Assembly (NCBI RefSeq): GCF_015752155.1
Contig: NZ_JADOVI010000006.1
Coordinates: 62,001 to 126,000 of the forward strand
Direction of reading: 5' to 3'
DNA length: 64,000 nt
Source: Cryobacterium sp. MP_M3
GTDB taxonomy: Bacteria; Actinomycetota; Actinomycetes; Actinomycetales; Microbacteriaceae
Part shown: piece after piece, positions 25,590-36,388 of the stretch
Position numbering within the stretch: the first letter of the stretch is position 1
Layout: the number at the start of each line of letters is the position of its first letter
Made by a program: the position numbers and the translations under genes
Notes under the pieces: model-generated
Databases searched by the model: none
What the model was told of the DNA's origin: nothing
Seen by the model: the letters and a program-made list of their open reading frames with translations, nothing else

Positions 25590-26843
25590 TCACTCGTTCT
25601 CTTCGGGCGGGGCGGCGGCATCCTCGTGGTCGCCGCGGGCGAAGGAGAGAACGATTCCGATCGCGACCAGTGTCGACAGGAGCGCGGTGCCGCCGGCGGA
25701 GACCAGCGGCAGTGGCACGCCCAGCACGGGGAACACCCCGAGCACGACGCCGATGTTGACCAGGGCCTGGCCGATCACCCAGACCAGGACGGCGGCGGTG
25801 GAGACCTTGGCCTGCAGGCTGGGGCTGGTGCGCATGATCCGGATGAACGCGAACGCGAGCAGGATGAACATGCACAGGACGACGATGGCGCCGATCAGGC
25901 CGAGTTCCTCGCCGATGATCGCGAAGATGTAGTCGTTGTCGGCGGCGGGAAGCCACGACCACTTGGCCTTGGAATTGCCGAGGCCGACGCCGAAGATGCC
26001 GCCGTTGGCGAGGGCCCAGGTGCCGTGCAGCGGCTGCCAGCAGGCCGCGGAGATGGTGCCGTCCGCCGCGTCACAGCCGGTGCCGAGGAAGCTGAGGATC
26101 CGGGTCATCCGGTTGGAGCTCGAGACCGCGACGAGGAGGGCCAGCACGATCCCGATCACGAGTGGGACCGCCAGCAGCCGGAGCCGGACCCCGGCGAAGA
26201 ACAGAGTGCCGAAGAGGATCCCGGCCATGATCATCACGGTACCGAGGTCACCGCCGATCATGACGAGGAGCACGGCGCCGCCGCCCACGCCGAAGACCGG
26301 GATGTACACGTGCCGCCAGTCGTCGAGCTTGTCCTTCTTCTGGGACAGGATCATGCCCAGCCAGACCACGAGCGCCAGTTTGATCGCCTCGGACGGCTGG
26401 AACTGGATTCCGCCGAGGGAGAGCCAGTTGGTGTTCCCGGCCACGGTGATGCCGAGCGGGGTGAAGACGACCAGGCACTGCATGAGGCAGGAGACCACGA
26501 GCATCGGCCAGGCGATCCGCCGCCAGAACTTCAGCGGCATCCGGCTGACGACGAGCAGCAGCGGAACCCCGATCAGGGCGAACCCGCCCTGGCGCAGTAC
26601 CGTCCCGAAGAACCCGGTGTTCTCGAGGTAGGAGTCGACCGACGACGAGGAGAGCACCATGACGAGCCCGAAGACGACCAGGAACAGGGTCGTGCCCAGC
26701 AGCAGGAAGTAGCTCGCGGACTCGGCCTTGAACACCCGGCCGAGGTGGATCCGGGCCGACGAACCGTCGGCCCGGTCGCTCGCCGCCGAGGGCGCGACCG
26801 GCCTAGGCGGGCGGAGTCGAGGCGGATTCGTCAGCCGCCTCAC
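25590..26843 (-). CDS. ftsW: lipid II-polymerising glycosyltransferase FtsW
   Basis: SEDS-family septal peptidoglycan glycosyltransferase (417 aa) with about ten membrane helices, working with FtsI. Marks: VMVLSSSSVDSY, NWLSLGGIQFQPSEAIKLALVVWL, GGDLGTVMIMAGILF, and near the end FPVLGVPLPLVSAGGTALL. A 40-residue Arg/Pro/Ala-rich N-terminus precedes the first helix. The GTG start lies 41 bp inside murD; GGGAGG almost touches it, which is too close to be ideal, so a start a few codons downstream cannot be ruled out. Confidence 0.94.
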   Translation of the reverse strand: MRRLTNPPRLRPPRPVAPSAASDRADGSSARIHLGRVFKAESASYFLLLGTTLFLVVFGLVMVLSSSSVDSYLENTGFFGTVLRQGGFALIGVPLLLVVSRMPLKFWRRIAWPMLVVSCLMQCLVVFTPLGITVAGNTNWLSLGGIQFQPSEAIKLALVVWLGMILSQKKDKLDDWRHVYIPVFGVGGGAVLLVMIGGDLGTVMIMAGILFGTLFFAGVRLRLLAVPLVIGIVLALLVAVSSSNRMTRILSFLGTGCDAADGTISAACWQPLHGTWALANGGIFGVGLGNSKAKWSWLPAADNDYIFAIIGEELGLIGAIVVLCMFILLAFAFIRIMRTSPSLQAKVSTAAVLVWVIGQALVNIGVVLGVFPVLGVPLPLVSAGGTALLSTLVAIGIVLSFARGDHEDAAAPPEENE

Positions 26844-28371
26844 CTCCCAAGTAGTCCCGTACGGCTTCTGCGAACAACCGGCCGCGCTGCGCGTAGTCGG
26901 TGAACTGGTCCATGGATGCGGCCGCAGGCGCGAGCAGCACGACGTCGCCGAGTTCGGCGAGGTCGGCGGCCAGTCGAACGGCGTCCGGCATCACCTGACC
27001 AGTGTCCTGTGCGTTGATCTCGAAAACGCGCAGCCGGGGCGCGTGTCGCCGGAATGCGTCCCTGAGTGCCTCCCGGTCGGTCCCGATGATGATGGCGCCG
27101 CGGAGGTGGCCCACGTGGCTGGCGACCAGCTGGTCGATGTCGACGCCCTTGAGCAGCCCGCCGACCAGCCAGACCACCGATTCGAACGCGGCGAGGGAGG
27201 CGTCCGCGGCGTGCGGGTTGGTGGCCTTCGAATCGTCGATCCAGCGGATGCCGGCGGACTCGGCGACGACCTCGATCCGGTGCGCGTCGAGGTGGAAGGT
27301 CTCGAGGGCGTCATGGATGACCTCGGGCGGCACGCCGAACGAGCGGGCGAGCGCGGCCGCGGCGAGGATGTCGGCGAGCAGATGGTGGGCGGCCAGTCCG
27401 CGTGCCCGGAGCTCGGGCACGGTGGTGATCTCGAGTGCGGTTTCGAAGCGGTCCTCATGGAAGGCGCGGTCGCAGAGGATGCCGTCGACGATGCCGACCT
27501 CGCTGGGCCCGGGCACGCCGAGGCCGAACCCGATCGCCCGTGCGCCCTCCTGGACCTCGGCGTCTTCGACCATCCGCCTCGTGGCGTCGTCGGCCTTGTT
27601 GTAGACGCAGGCGACGCGGGTGTTGGCGTAGACGGTGGCCTTGGCGGCGCGGTAGGCCTCCGCCGACCCGTGCCAGTCGAGGTGGTCGTCGGCGATGTTG
27701 AGGCAGACGCTGGCCCACGGGACCAGGGCGCCGGGTCCGCTCTGCGGGAGATGGTGCAGCTGGTAGCTGGAGAGTTCGACGACGAGCACGTCCCACCCCT
27801 GCGGGTCGCGCACGGCGTCGAGCACGGGCACGCCGATGTTGCCGCACGGGGCGACGCGCAGGCCCGCCGCCGCGAGCATGGTGGCGGTCAGCTGCACGGT
27901 CGTGGTCTTGCCGTTGGTGCCGGTGACCAGGATCCACTCTGCCGGCGCGCCGACCTTGTCGCGCAGGCGCCAGGCGAGTTCGATGTCTCCCCAGACGGGG
28001 ATGCCGTTCCGGGCGGCCCAGAGGAGCAGCGGGTGGTCGGGGTGGAACCCGGGCGACACGATGAGGAGTTCCGGTCGGTGCAGGACCAGGTCGGGCAGAA
28101 CGGCGGGGTCGGCGTCGGGGTCGGCGGACAGATCGGCCTGCACGAGGCGCACGCCGATCACGCCGAGCAGCCTGGCGCGGTCGGCGGGGGTCCCGTTCGC
28201 GGGGACCGGACCGGCCACCACGAGGACGTCGGCGCCCAGTTCGGCGAGGGTGTCGGCGGCGGCGAAGCCGGTGACCCCGAGCCCGAGCACGGCGACCCGC
28301 AGGCCGCGCCAGTCGGCGTGCCAGCTGGTCAGGTCGTCAAGACGGCTCAATTGGGCACCGCCGACAGCCAT
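26803..28371 (-). CDS. murD: UDP-N-acetylmuramoyl-L-alanine-D-glutamate ligase
   Basis: ATP-dependent ligase that adds D-Glu to UDP-MurNAc-L-Ala. It has the N-terminal fold with [21 protein letters not shown], the ATP loop [14 protein letters not shown], a Mg/ATP segment [20 protein letters not shown] and the C-terminal [13 protein letters not shown] plus [12 protein letters not shown] motifs. The start is uncertain: ATG at 28371 overlaps mraY by 25 bp; a TTG at 28350 in the same frame overlaps the mraY stop as TTGA and gives the family-like start (M)SRLDDLTSW. The tail overlaps ftsW by 41 bp. Confidence 0.95.
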   Translation of the reverse strand: MAVGGAQLSRLDDLTSWHADWRGLRVAVLGLGVTGFAAADTLAELGADVLVVAGPVPANGTPADRARLLGVIGVRLVQADLSADPDADPAVLPDLVLHRPELLIVSPGFHPDHPLLLWAARNGIPVWGDIELAWRLRDKVGAPAEWILVTGTNGKTTTVQLTATMLAAAGLRVAPCGNIGVPVLDAVRDPQGWDVLVVELSSYQLHHLPQSGPGALVPWASVCLNIADDHLDWHGSAEAYRAAKATVYANTRVACVYNKADDATRRMVEDAEVQEGARAIGFGLGVPGPSEVGIVDGILCDRAFHEDRFETALEITTVPELRARGLAAHHLLADILAAAALARSFGVPPEVIHDALETFHLDAHRIEVVAESAGIRWIDDSKATNPHAADASLAAFESVVWLVGGLLKGVDIDQLVASHVGHLRGAIIIGTDREALRDAFRRHAPRLRVFEINAQDTGQVMPDAVRLAADLAELGDVVLLAPAAASMDQFTDYAQRGRLFAEAVRDYLGGEAADESASTPPA

Positions 28372-29447
28372 TCGAGGTAGAACGTTCCGACGCCGGCGGC
28401 GACGAGTAGGCCGCCGATGATCCAGAACCGGACGACGACGGTCACCTCGGCCCAGCCCTTGAGCTCGAAGTGGTGGTGGATCGGGCTCATCAGGAAGATC
28501 CGTTTGCCGCGGGTCACCTTGAAGTAGGCGCGCTGCACGATCACGGAACCGGTTTCGATCACGAAGATGCCGCCGAGCAGCACGAGCAGGAGTTCGGTGC
28601 GGCTGAGGATCGCCAGGGCGGCAAGGGCGCCGCCGATCGCGAGCGACCCGGTGTCGCCGAGGAAGATCTTCGCCGGCGAGGTATTCCACCACAGGAAGCC
28701 GATCAGGCCGCCGACGATGGCCGCCGCGACGATGGCCAGGTCGAGGGGGTCGCGGGTGTCGTAGGACCGGTAGAGGTCGCCGACATCCGCGCCGCCGAAC
28801 CTGGCCTGGTTGGACTGCCAGAACCCGATGACGATGAAGGCGCCGATCGCGAGGATCGAGGACCCGGTGGCGAGCCCGTCGAGACCGTCGGTCACGTTGA
28901 CCCCGTTCGAGGTGGCGGCGACGATCAGGCAGATCCAGACGATGAAGACGGCGATCCCGATCACGGTGCCGAGCTCCATGAAGTCCAGCGGCAGGTCCCG
29001 GATGAAGGAGATCTGGGTCGAGGCCGGGGTCAGGCCGTGCCGGTTGGGGAACTGCAGGGAGAGGTAGCCGAAGGTGCCGGCGACCAGGACCTGCCCGACC
29101 ACCTTCGCCCAGCCGCCGAGGCCGAGGCTGCGCTGGTTGCGGGTCTTGAGGAAGTCGTCGACGAAGCCGACCAGTCCGAGTCCCACCATCATGAACAGCA
29201 CGAGCAGGGGGGATGCCGGGATGGCCCGGTGGGCGATGAACATGGCCAGGAAGTAGCTGACCAGCGTGCCGATGATGATGATGATACCGCCCATGGTGGC
29301 GGTGCCGCGCTTGGCGTGGTGGCTCTGCGGACCGTCATCGCGGATGAACTGGCCCCAGCCGAGCTTCTTGAACAGCCGGATGAACAGCGGGGTGAAGGCC
29401 AGGGTGAAGACGAGCGACATGGCCCCGGCGCTCAGTAGTGCAATCAC
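28347..29447 (-). CDS. mraY: phospho-MurNAc-pentapeptide transferase
   Basis: Ten-helix membrane enzyme (366 aa) that attaches phospho-MurNAc-pentapeptide to undecaprenyl phosphate, giving lipid I. The catalytic DDFLKTRN motif ([17 protein letters not shown]), [31 protein letters not shown] and [13 protein letters not shown] are all present. GTG start overlaps the murF stop as GTGA. Its stop overlaps murD. Confidence 0.97.
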   Translation of the reverse strand: MIALLSAGAMSLVFTLAFTPLFIRLFKKLGWGQFIRDDGPQSHHAKRGTATMGGIIIIIGTLVSYFLAMFIAHRAIPASPLLVLFMMVGLGLVGFVDDFLKTRNQRSLGLGGWAKVVGQVLVAGTFGYLSLQFPNRHGLTPASTQISFIRDLPLDFMELGTVIGIAVFIVWICLIVAATSNGVNVTDGLDGLATGSSILAIGAFIVIGFWQSNQARFGGADVGDLYRSYDTRDPLDLAIVAAAIVGGLIGFLWWNTSPAKIFLGDTGSLAIGGALAALAILSRTELLLVLLGGIFVIETGSVIVQRAYFKVTRGKRIFLMSPIHHHFELKGWAEVTVVVRFWIIGGLLVAAGVGTFYLEWLSAVPN

Positions 29448-30856
29448 GAGAAGAACTCTCCTAGTCGGTCGCCGAGGAATCGTAGGCCGGCCGAATTCGA
29501 CGACTTGACCAGCACGGTGTCCCCCGGCCGCACCGTTCCCCGGAGCAGGTCGAAGGCTTCGTCGGGTGTCTCGACGAAAGCCGATTCACCGTCCCAGGAT
29601 CCCTCGTTGATCGTGCTGATGTGCATGCGGCGGGCGGCCCGCCCGACCACGACGAGCTGCGAGATGTTCAGGCGCACGGCGAGGAGTCCCACCCGGTCGT
29701 GCTCCTCCCCCGCCAGGTCGCCGAGCTCGCTCATCTCGCCGAGGACGGCGATGGTGCGCTGGCCCGGCCGGCGGATCTGCGCGAGCGTCTTCAGCGCGGC
29801 GGTCATCGAGTCCGGACTCGCGTTGTAGGCGTCGTTGATGACGGTCACGCCGTCGCGGCCGCCCATCACCTCCATCCGCCAGCGCTCGGCGGTGTGCACG
29901 GATTCGAGGGCGGACACGATCAGGTCGATGTCCACGCCGAGCAGTTCGGCGGCGGTCGCGGCGGCCAGCGCGTTCATCACGTGGTGTTCGCCGAGCACCC
30001 GGAAGGCCACCGGTCGGGTCTCCCCCGAGGCCAGGTGCAGCTGGAAGGACGTGCCGGCGGCGGAGGCGACGACGTCGGTCGCCCGCACACCCTCGGTTCC
30101 GTTCTGGCCGAACCAGGCGATCCGGGCCCGGGTCGCCCCGGCCATCCCGGCCACCCGGGGGTCGTCGGCGTTGAGCACGGCGACGTCCGTCTCGAGCAGG
30201 TCGGTGACCATTTCGGTCTTGGCCCGGACGGTCGCGTCGATACCGCCGAACTCGCCGGCGTGGGCGAGGCCCACCTTGAGCACGATCCCGATGTCGGGTC
30301 GGGCCATCCGGATGAGCCGGGCGATTTCGCCGACCGCGCTGGCGCCCATTTCGGCGACCAGGAAACGGGTCTCGAGGGTCAGCCCGAGCATGGTCAGCGG
30401 TGCGCCGACCTCGTTGTTGAAGGATTCCCGGGCGGCGACGGTGGGGCCGACCCGTTCGAGCACGGCCTTGAGCAGGTTCTTGGTCGTGGTCTTGCCGTTG
30501 GAACCGGTGATGCCGATGATCTGGAGTCGGCCGGCGGCCCTGACCCGGGCCACGACGTCGGTGGCCAGGTCGCCGAGGGCGGTGACCGCATCCGGGACCA
30601 CGATCTGGGCGACAGGCAGGTCGAGCAGGCGTTCGACGATCAGGAGCACGGCGCCGCGCTCGACGGCGGTCGGCGCGAACAGGTGCCCGTCGGTGACGTC
30701 ACCGGGCTTCGCCACGAAGACGGCGCCCGGTCCGATCTCGCGGGAGTCGGTGTTGACGGCGCCGTCGATGCGCGATTCGGGCGTGAGGGTGCTGCCGTCG
30801 AGGTGCAGTTCGCCGTCGACCGCCTGGGCGATTTCGCGAAGGCTGAGCGCTATCAC
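29444..30856 (-). CDS. murF: UDP-MurNAc-tripeptide-D-Ala-D-Ala ligase
   Basis: ATP-dependent ligase (470 aa) that adds D-Ala-D-Ala to complete the pentapeptide. Present: [16 protein letters not shown], the ATP loop [29 protein letters not shown], the [13 protein letters not shown] segment, NADDPRV and the [11 protein letters not shown] motif characteristic of MurF. GTG start follows the murE stop with no spacer (TAA then GTG). ddl, which makes D-Ala-D-Ala, is not in this cluster. Confidence 0.97.
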   Translation of the reverse strand: MIALSLREIAQAVDGELHLDGSTLTPESRIDGAVNTDSREIGPGAVFVAKPGDVTDGHLFAPTAVERGAVLLIVERLLDLPVAQIVVPDAVTALGDLATDVVARVRAAGRLQIIGITGSNGKTTTKNLLKAVLERVGPTVAARESFNNEVGAPLTMLGLTLETRFLVAEMGASAVGEIARLIRMARPDIGIVLKVGLAHAGEFGGIDATVRAKTEMVTDLLETDVAVLNADDPRVAGMAGATRARIAWFGQNGTEGVRATDVVASAAGTSFQLHLASGETRPVAFRVLGEHHVMNALAAATAAELLGVDIDLIVSALESVHTAERWRMEVMGGRDGVTVINDAYNASPDSMTAALKTLAQIRRPGQRTIAVLGEMSELGDLAGEEHDRVGLLAVRLNISQLVVVGRAARRMHISTINEGSWDGESAFVETPDEAFDLLRGTVRPGDTVLVKSSNSAGLRFLGDRLGEFFS

Positions 30857-32401
30857 TTACAACCACCCCGCTTCGCGGAGGGCCAGCCGAGAATCGTCCC
30901 GGGCGGAATACGGGATCTTGACGCCGGCGACCTCGTGGTAGTTCTCGTGGCCCGGCCCGGCGTAGAGGATCGCGTCGCCCTCTTCGGCAAGGGAGAGCGC
31001 CTTCCGGAAGGCGGTGTGCGGGTCGGCGACCTCATAGAACTCGCCGGTCGGCACGGCTTCCCTGGCTGCGGCGAGCAGGGTGGCCCGGATCGCGGCCGGG
31101 TCCTCGAACCGGGGGTGGAAGTCGGTGACGACGACGACGTCGGCGCCCCGGGCGGCGATGGCGCCCATGTCGGCTCGTTTCGTGGTGTCGCGGTCGCCGT
31201 CGGCGCCGAAGACCATGATCACCCGGCCGGGAGTGAACTTGCGGATCGCGGCGAGGGTGTTGAGGAAGGCGTCGGGGCTGTGGCCGTAGTCGATGTAGAC
31301 GAGCGGTCCGCGGTCGCCGGAGATCCGTTCGGCGCGGCCCGGGATGTACACGTCGATTCCGCCGTCACGGTCCAGGGTGTGCGCGATCGCCTCGAGGTCG
31401 TAGCCGGATTCCACGAGCAGCAGGATGGCCAGGGCGGCGTTGGCGGCCATGAACCAGCCGAGCAGCGGCACCCTCGTCTGAAGGCGACGGCCCTCCGGAC
31501 CCTCGAGCACGAACTCCGTGTACAGGGCGCTCTCGGACACGATGGTCATGTGCCAGTCGGCTTCGACGTCGGGCCGGCTGCTCAGGGTGGTGACCGGGAT
31601 GCGGCATTCGTCCACGATGCGGCGGCCCCAGTCCGAGTCGACCGTGACCACTCCGCGGCGGGAGCGGTCGGGCTGGAACAGTTCGAGCTTGGCCTGGAAG
31701 TACTCGTCCAGGCCGGCGTAGTCGTCGAGGTGGTCGTGGCTGAGGTTCGTGAACCCGGCGACGTCGAAGACGAGGCCGTCGACCCGGTGACGGGTGAGGG
31801 CCTGGGCGGATACCTCGATGGCGACGGCCCGCACCTCGGCCTCCCGCATGCGGGCCAGCAGGGCGTGCAGTTCGGTGGCCTCCGGGGTGGTCAGGGCGCT
31901 GACGACGGCCAGGTCGCCGATCCGGCGCTCCGCGGTCGAGGTGAGCCCTGAGACGACGCCCAACTGGGTGAGGATCGCGAAGAGCAGGTAGACGACGCTG
32001 GTCTTCCCATTGGTGCCGGTGACGGCGAACAGGGTGGCCGGGTTCTCGTCGGTGCGGTAGATCCAGGCGGCGACGGCGCCGAGGGCGGCGCGGGCATCCG
32101 GGGTCACCAGGATGGGCAGGCCGCTGCCGGCGGCGAGGAGCGCCCCGGCCTCGTCGGTCAGGATCGCCACGGCGCCCGCCTCCATGGCCGCTGCCGCGAA
32201 GGCTGCGCCATGGCTGGCGCGTCCGGGTACTCCGACGTACAGGTCTCCGGGTTGGACCGTGCGTGAGCTCAGGCTCACACCGGTCACCTCTAAGCCATCG
32301 ATGTCTCCGCGCAGGAACAGTTCAAATTCATCGACCAGGCCCGACAACGATCGCGGGACCGGATGCTGAGGACGGAGAGCCGAGGGTGCCAATTCGGTCA
32401 C
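30857..32401 (-). CDS. murE: MurE-type UDP-MurNAc-dipeptide:diamino-acid ligase
   Basis: ATP-dependent ligase (514 aa) that adds the third residue of the stem peptide. Features: the N-terminal substrate fold SSRTVQPGDLYVGVPG, ATP loop [28 protein letters not shown] and NLSHDHLDDYAGLDEYFQAK. The usual diaminopimelate-selecting motif DNPR is replaced by DFHPR at 427-431 (TDFHPRFEDPAAIR), an insertion of a residue plus changes. Many Microbacteriaceae have B-type peptidoglycan with diaminobutyrate, ornithine, lysine or homoserine instead of meso-diaminopimelate, so the substrate here is probably not meso-diaminopimelate. Start GTG. Confidence 0.94.
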   Translation of the reverse strand: MTELAPSALRPQHPVPRSLSGLVDEFELFLRGDIDGLEVTGVSLSSRTVQPGDLYVGVPGRASHGAAFAAAAMEAGAVAILTDEAGALLAAGSGLPILVTPDARAALGAVAAWIYRTDENPATLFAVTGTNGKTSVVYLLFAILTQLGVVSGLTSTAERRIGDLAVVSALTTPEATELHALLARMREAEVRAVAIEVSAQALTRHRVDGLVFDVAGFTNLSHDHLDDYAGLDEYFQAKLELFQPDRSRRGVVTVDSDWGRRIVDECRIPVTTLSSRPDVEADWHMTIVSESALYTEFVLEGPEGRRLQTRVPLLGWFMAANAALAILLLVESGYDLEAIAHTLDRDGGIDVYIPGRAERISGDRGPLVYIDYGHSPDAFLNTLAAIRKFTPGRVIMVFGADGDRDTTKRADMGAIAARGADVVVVTDFHPRFEDPAAIRATLLAAAREAVPTGEFYEVADPHTAFRKALSLAEEGDAILYAGPGHENYHEVAGVKIPYSARDDSRLALREAGWL

Positions 32402-32414
32402 GGGGCTCGCTTTC

Positions 32415-34193
32415 TTACCAGGTACCGGGAAGCGCAGGCGCGGCGGCGCCCGATGGGACTGCCCGGTACTTCTTCAGCACCTGGCTCATGACCTCTTGGA
32501 AGACCGGAGCAGATGCAGCAGAAGAGTTCAGTTTAACAGGATCGGCGAGACTGACCGAAACGACGTACTCAGGATCGTCGGCCGGAGCGAACCCGGAAAC
32601 GGAAACCAGGTAGCCGTGGGTGTACCCGCCGTGGCCGTCCGGCATCTGCGCGGTGCCGGTCTTGGCGGCGACCCGGTAGCCGGGAATGTTCCACTTCGCG
32701 GCCAGCCAGCCCTTCTGGTACACCATCTCGAGCATGTCCGCCGTGTCGCGGGCGGCCGAGGCCGAAACGACCTGGTTGCCGGCCGTGGCCGGCACCTCGG
32801 TCATCGTGCCGTCGGCGTGGCGGCACCCCTCGACCAGCTGCACGGGAAGCCGCACGCCGTTGTTGCCGATGGCCTGGTAGATGCTGGAAACCTGCAGGGC
32901 GGTGGTGGTCAGGCCCTGGCCGAACATGGTGGCGTATTTGGTCTGGCTGTCCCAGTTCTCCCAGGCATGCAGGATGCCGCTGTCCTCGGCGGGGAATTGC
33001 GCCTCGGTGGCCTTTCCGAGGCCGAACTTGGTCATGTAGTCGTAGCGCTGCTGGTCGCTGAGCAACTCGCCGAACTTCGACATCCCGGTGTTGGAGGATT
33101 CGATCAGCACGCCGGTCAGGGTCAGGTTGAGGTCGGCGTGGCCGGAGCTGTCGTTGACGTTGGCCCCGTTGGGCGGCAGGTAGCGGTAGGGCGCCACGAT
33201 CTTGCTGCCGGGGGTGGCCAGGCCCGCGTCGAGCACGGATGCCGCGGTGAGCGCCTTGAACGTCGAGCCGGGTTCGAAGGAGGCCGTGAACGCTCTCGAG
33301 CCGCGGTCGTCCGCCTTCTCGGTGCCGTTCACGTTGTTGGGGTCGACCGACGGGTAGTCGGCCACGGCGACGAGCTTGCCGGTCTTCACCTCCTGCACGA
33401 CGACGGTTCCCCAGGCCGCGCCGGTGGCCTTGGCCTGCTTGGCGAGGACCTGCTGCACGTACCACTGCAGGTCGGAGTCGATGGTGGTGACGACGTCGCC
33501 GCCGTTCTGGGCCTGGCTGGTGGTGACGGTGCTCTGGGGCAGGCGTACCCCGTCGGCGCCCTTCTCATAGGTTTCGATGCCGTTCGTGCTGGCCAGACAG
33601 GAGTCCTGGCCGAGTTCGAGGCCTGCCTGCGCCTCTCCCCCTGACGAGACGAAGCCGACCAGGTTGCCGGCGACGGCGCCGTCAGGGTAGACCCGGCTCG
33701 GGTTCTTCTCGAAGTAGATCCACGGGATCTCGAGCTTGTCGACCGCCCGGAACACGTCCACGTCCACGGCCTTGGCCACGAAGGCGTAGTCCGAACTCTT
33801 GTCCTTGGCGAGGGCGCCGGAGATGATCGCGAGGATGGAGTCCCCGGTCTTGCCGGTGAGCGCGCCGACCTCCGCCGCGGCCTGGGCGACCGTCACGGTG
33901 ACCTCGCCGGCGTCGGTCGTACGGGTGAACTCGGCGGCGTTGCGGGGCGACAAGGTGATGTTGTACCGCATCACCGTTCCGGCCAGCACGACGCCGTTGG
34001 CGTCGAGGATGTCCCCGCGCGAGCCGTACACGGGTTGTTCGACCGACCGGTTGCCCAGCGACTCCGCGTTCAGGGTGTCGGCGCGCACGATCTGGATGTC
34101 GACGAGCTTGACCACGAACATGGCGATGATCGCGAAGAGGAGCACGATCGTTCCCGCGATGCGGCGCCTGCTTGACCGGGTGTTCGTCGCCAC
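32415..34193 (-). CDS. ftsI: septal class B penicillin-binding protein (FtsI/PbpB)
   Basis: Septal transpeptidase (592 aa) that works with FtsW. One N-terminal membrane helix (about 12-32) precedes a pedestal domain with RGDILDANGVVLA. The transpeptidase domain has the catalytic SXXK at Ser310 (GSTFKA), the SSN motif, and the KTGT box (AAKTGTAQM). It contains two cysteines (in QDSCLAS and EGCRHAD) in the extracellular part. No C-terminal PASTA repeats are present. It lies 13 bp before murE. Start GTG (MATNTRSS). Confidence 0.95.
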   Translation of the reverse strand: MATNTRSSRRRIAGTIVLLFAIIAMFVVKLVDIQIVRADTLNAESLGNRSVEQPVYGSRGDILDANGVVLAGTVMRYNITLSPRNAAEFTRTTDAGEVTVTVAQAAAEVGALTGKTGDSILAIISGALAKDKSSDYAFVAKAVDVDVFRAVDKLEIPWIYFEKNPSRVYPDGAVAGNLVGFVSSGGEAQAGLELGQDSCLASTNGIETYEKGADGVRLPQSTVTTSQAQNGGDVVTTIDSDLQWYVQQVLAKQAKATGAAWGTVVVQEVKTGKLVAVADYPSVDPNNVNGTEKADDRGSRAFTASFEPGSTFKALTAASVLDAGLATPGSKIVAPYRYLPPNGANVNDSSGHADLNLTLTGVLIESSNTGMSKFGELLSDQQRYDYMTKFGLGKATEAQFPAEDSGILHAWENWDSQTKYATMFGQGLTTTALQVSSIYQAIGNNGVRLPVQLVEGCRHADGTMTEVPATAGNQVVSASAARDTADMLEMVYQKGWLAAKWNIPGYRVAAKTGTAQMPDGHGGYTHGYLVSVSGFAPADDPEYVVSVSLADPVKLNSSAASAPVFQEVMSQVLKKYRAVPSGAAAPALPGTW

Positions 34194-34271
34194 CGTCTGA
34201 TCCTTACTGTGGCCGGGGCCACGGGGTTGGCGGGTGCTGGGCTTACGGGTGCGGTGCGTGCTGCTGCCGGG

Positions 34272-34874
34272 CTAACGGGTTGCGGGGGTCGGGATGCCGT
34301 GGGTTGCTGCCTTCGGCGCGACGTCCGCGACCTTCGCCGCGGGTTCGGCCGCCGCACCGCCGACGCCGGCACCCTGGCCGGTGCCCTGCGGCAGCTGCGT
34401 GACCAAAGGTACGCCGGCGAGCAGCGCATTCGGCACGAGACTCGCCGAGCCGCCCTGACTTCCGGTGGCCGAGGCCGGCGCGCCCAGTACGGCGCCGTCG
34501 GACAGGCGGAGGTAGACGGGGTTCGAGTTGCTGACCATGCCCAGCGCCTCGGCGTTGGCGGCGAGGCTCTGCGGGGAGGAGATCCGCACGAGGTCCTCGG
34601 TCACGCTCTCGGCGGTGCGTCCCAGCTCGACCTGGCTGGCCTGCAGCCGGGACACCTCATAGGCACCCTGGGAAATCCCCACGCTCAGCAGCAGCTGGAC
34701 GATGACGATGGTCGCCATCCCTGCCACGGCGGAGAGCGCGTAGACGATCCGGGGCCTGGCCCGGCGCTGGCTGCGGGTCGAGACGATTTCGATGTGGCGG
34801 GTGTCGGGCGCCTGCACCGGGTCGGGGGTGTTGTCCCAGTTCGGTCGCAGGACGCGTGCGAGGTTGTCACTCAT
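34272..34874 (-). CDS. ftsL: FtsL-like divisome protein
   Basis: A 200-residue single-pass protein between rsmH and ftsI, the position of FtsL. It has a cytoplasmic N-terminus (about 1-42), one membrane helix (about 43-66) and a heptad-rich extracellular segment ([29 protein letters not shown], about 72-100), as in FtsL. An unusual 90-residue tail rich in Gly, Ala, Pro and Gln follows. Its ATG overlaps the rsmH stop as ATGA. The 78-bp spacer to ftsI has imperfect GGGCTNACGGGT direct repeats (near 34237 and 34269). Identification rests on position and topology, as sequence conservation is low. Confidence 0.8.
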   Translation of the reverse strand: MSDNLARVLRPNWDNTPDPVQAPDTRHIEIVSTRSQRRARPRIVYALSAVAGMATIVIVQLLLSVGISQGAYEVSRLQASQVELGRTAESVTEDLVRISSPQSLAANAEALGMVSNSNPVYLRLSDGAVLGAPASATGSQGGSASLVPNALLAGVPLVTQLPQGTGQGAGVGGAAAEPAAKVADVAPKAATHGIPTPATR

Positions 34875-35824
34875 GCGGCTCTCCTCAGTCGCTCGGCGGC
34901 GCGAAGTCGGACTGACGTCGCGCGCGGATTACTCGCCTTTTCCTCTTCGGAGGCCAGTTCCGCGCCTCTGATGAGCAATTTGAATAGTGGTTTGTGTTCG
35001 GGCAGCTCGATCGGCAGCCCGGCGGGGGCCGTCGAGCCCGACGCGGCGGCGAGAAGCTTCTTGACGATGCGGTCCTCGAGCGACTGGTAGGCCATCACGA
35101 CGATCCGGCCGCCGACGGCGACCGCGTCGAGGGCGGCCGGGATGGCCCGCTCGAGAACGGCCAGTTCCTGGTTGACCTCGATCCGGAGCGCCTGGAAGAC
35201 CCTCTTCGCCGGGTGCCCGGTGCGCTGCACCGCCACGGGGGTGACCGCGGTGATCACCTGGACCAGCTGGGCCGACCGGGTGAACGGTGTCGTGGCCCGA
35301 GCCTCGACGATGGCCTTCGCGTAGCGGGCGGCGAGCTTCTCTTCGCCGTAGTCGTGGAAGATGCGCCGCAGGTCGGCTTCGCTGTAGCTGGCGAGGATGC
35401 GTTCGGCGGTGAGTTCGCTGGTGCTGTCCATCCGCATGTCCAGCGGCGCGTCCTTCGAGTAGGAGAACCCGCGCTCGACCCGGTCGAGCTGGAGCGACGA
35501 GACGCCGAGATCGAAGAGGATGCCGTTCACCTCGCGGATGCCGAGGCCGTCGAGCGCCTCGCGGATGCCGTCGTAGACGGTGTGCACCAGGTGCACACGG
35601 TCGCGGAACGGCTTGAGCCGCTCCTCGGCGATCGCGAGGGCCTCGAGGTCCCGGTCGAGGCCGACCAGGACGAGGTTCGGGAACCGCTGGAGGATGGCCT
35701 CCGCGTGCCCCGCCATGCCGAGGGTGGCGTCGACGAGCACCGCGCCCGGCTGTTCCAGCGCGGGTGCGAGCAGTTCGACGCAGCGGTCGAGCATGACGGG
35801 GGTGTGGATTTCGTTGATGGCCAT
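34871..35824 (-). CDS. rsmH: 16S rRNA (cytosine(1402)-N(4))-methyltransferase
   Basis: SAM-dependent methyltransferase (317 aa) acting on C1402 of 16S rRNA in the ribosomal P site. Motifs: [28 protein letters not shown] (SAM loop), [30 protein letters not shown] and [15 protein letters not shown] at 35824 was chosen ([12 protein letters not shown]), matching family length; the open frame continues 18 codons upstream. GGGA lies 7 nt upstream. It is the second gene of the dcw operon, 100 bp after mraZ. Confidence 0.96.
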   Translation of the reverse strand: MAINEIHTPVMLDRCVELLAPALEQPGAVLVDATLGMAGHAEAILQRFPNLVLVGLDRDLEALAIAEERLKPFRDRVHLVHTVYDGIREALDGLGIREVNGILFDLGVSSLQLDRVERGFSYSKDAPLDMRMDSTSELTAERILASYSEADLRRIFHDYGEEKLAARYAKAIVEARATTPFTRSAQLVQVITAVTPVAVQRTGHPAKRVFQALRIEVNQELAVLERAIPAALDAVAVGGRIVVMAYQSLEDRIVKKLLAAASGSTAPAGLPIELPEHKPLFKLLIRGAELASEEEKASNPRATSVRLRAAERLRRAA

Positions 35825-35924
35825 ATAGTCCCGGGTGTAGTTCCTGGTTCCTGATCCCCATCCATTCCTTCCTGGCACCGGGGAAGTGTGTCAGGGAGAA
35901 CGGCTGGGAGTCAGGCGCCAGGTG

Positions 35925-36356
35925 CTAGATGAGTCCCGGAATCACCTCCTCCGAAGTGTTTGCGAATGAGGTTTCCTGTTCGGCGAGGTAGCTGTCCCAC
36001 GCCGCGCTGTCCCAGATCTCGACCCGGGTTCCGGCGCCGATGACGGTGAGGTCACGGTCCAGGCCGGCGTAGCTGCGCAGGTTGGCCGGGATGGTCACCC
36101 GGTTCTGCTTGTCGGGCATTTCGGCGCTGGCACCGGAGAGCGTCATCCGCGCATAGCTGCGGGCTGCCTTGTCGGTGAGCGGGGCCTGGCCGATCTTCTC
36201 GGCGAATGCCTCGAACTCACGGGTCGTGAAGACGTAGAGGCAGTTCTCCTGGCCACGGGTCATGACGATCCCCGGCGACAACTCGTCGCGAAACTTCGCG
36301 GGAAGGATGACGCGTCCCTTTTCGTCGAGCTTGGGGGCATAGGTCCCGAGGAACAT
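35925..36356 (-). CDS. mraZ: transcriptional regulator MraZ
   Basis: First gene of the dcw cluster (143 aa). It has two SpoVT/AbrB-like repeats, the first around [21 protein letters not shown] and the second around [19 protein letters not shown], which form a ring that binds repeated boxes before its own promoter. Three such boxes are visible upstream. AAGGGG stands about 8 nt before the ATG. It is expected to repress or tune the whole cluster. Confidence 0.96.
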   Translation of the reverse strand: MFLGTYAPKLDEKGRVILPAKFRDELSPGIVMTRGQENCLYVFTTREFEAFAEKIGQAPLTDKAARSYARMTLSGASAEMPDKQNRVTIPANLRSYAGLDRDLTVIGAGTRVEIWDSAAWDSYLAEQETSFANTSEEVIPGLI

Positions 36357-36388
36357 TCATCACCCCTTCCGGCCAGGTTCAGGTGTTA

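Noticed and set aside
29621-31951. 776-codon plus-strand frame opposite murF and murE
   Set aside because: Same compositional artefact; MurF and MurE motifs are intact on the other strand.
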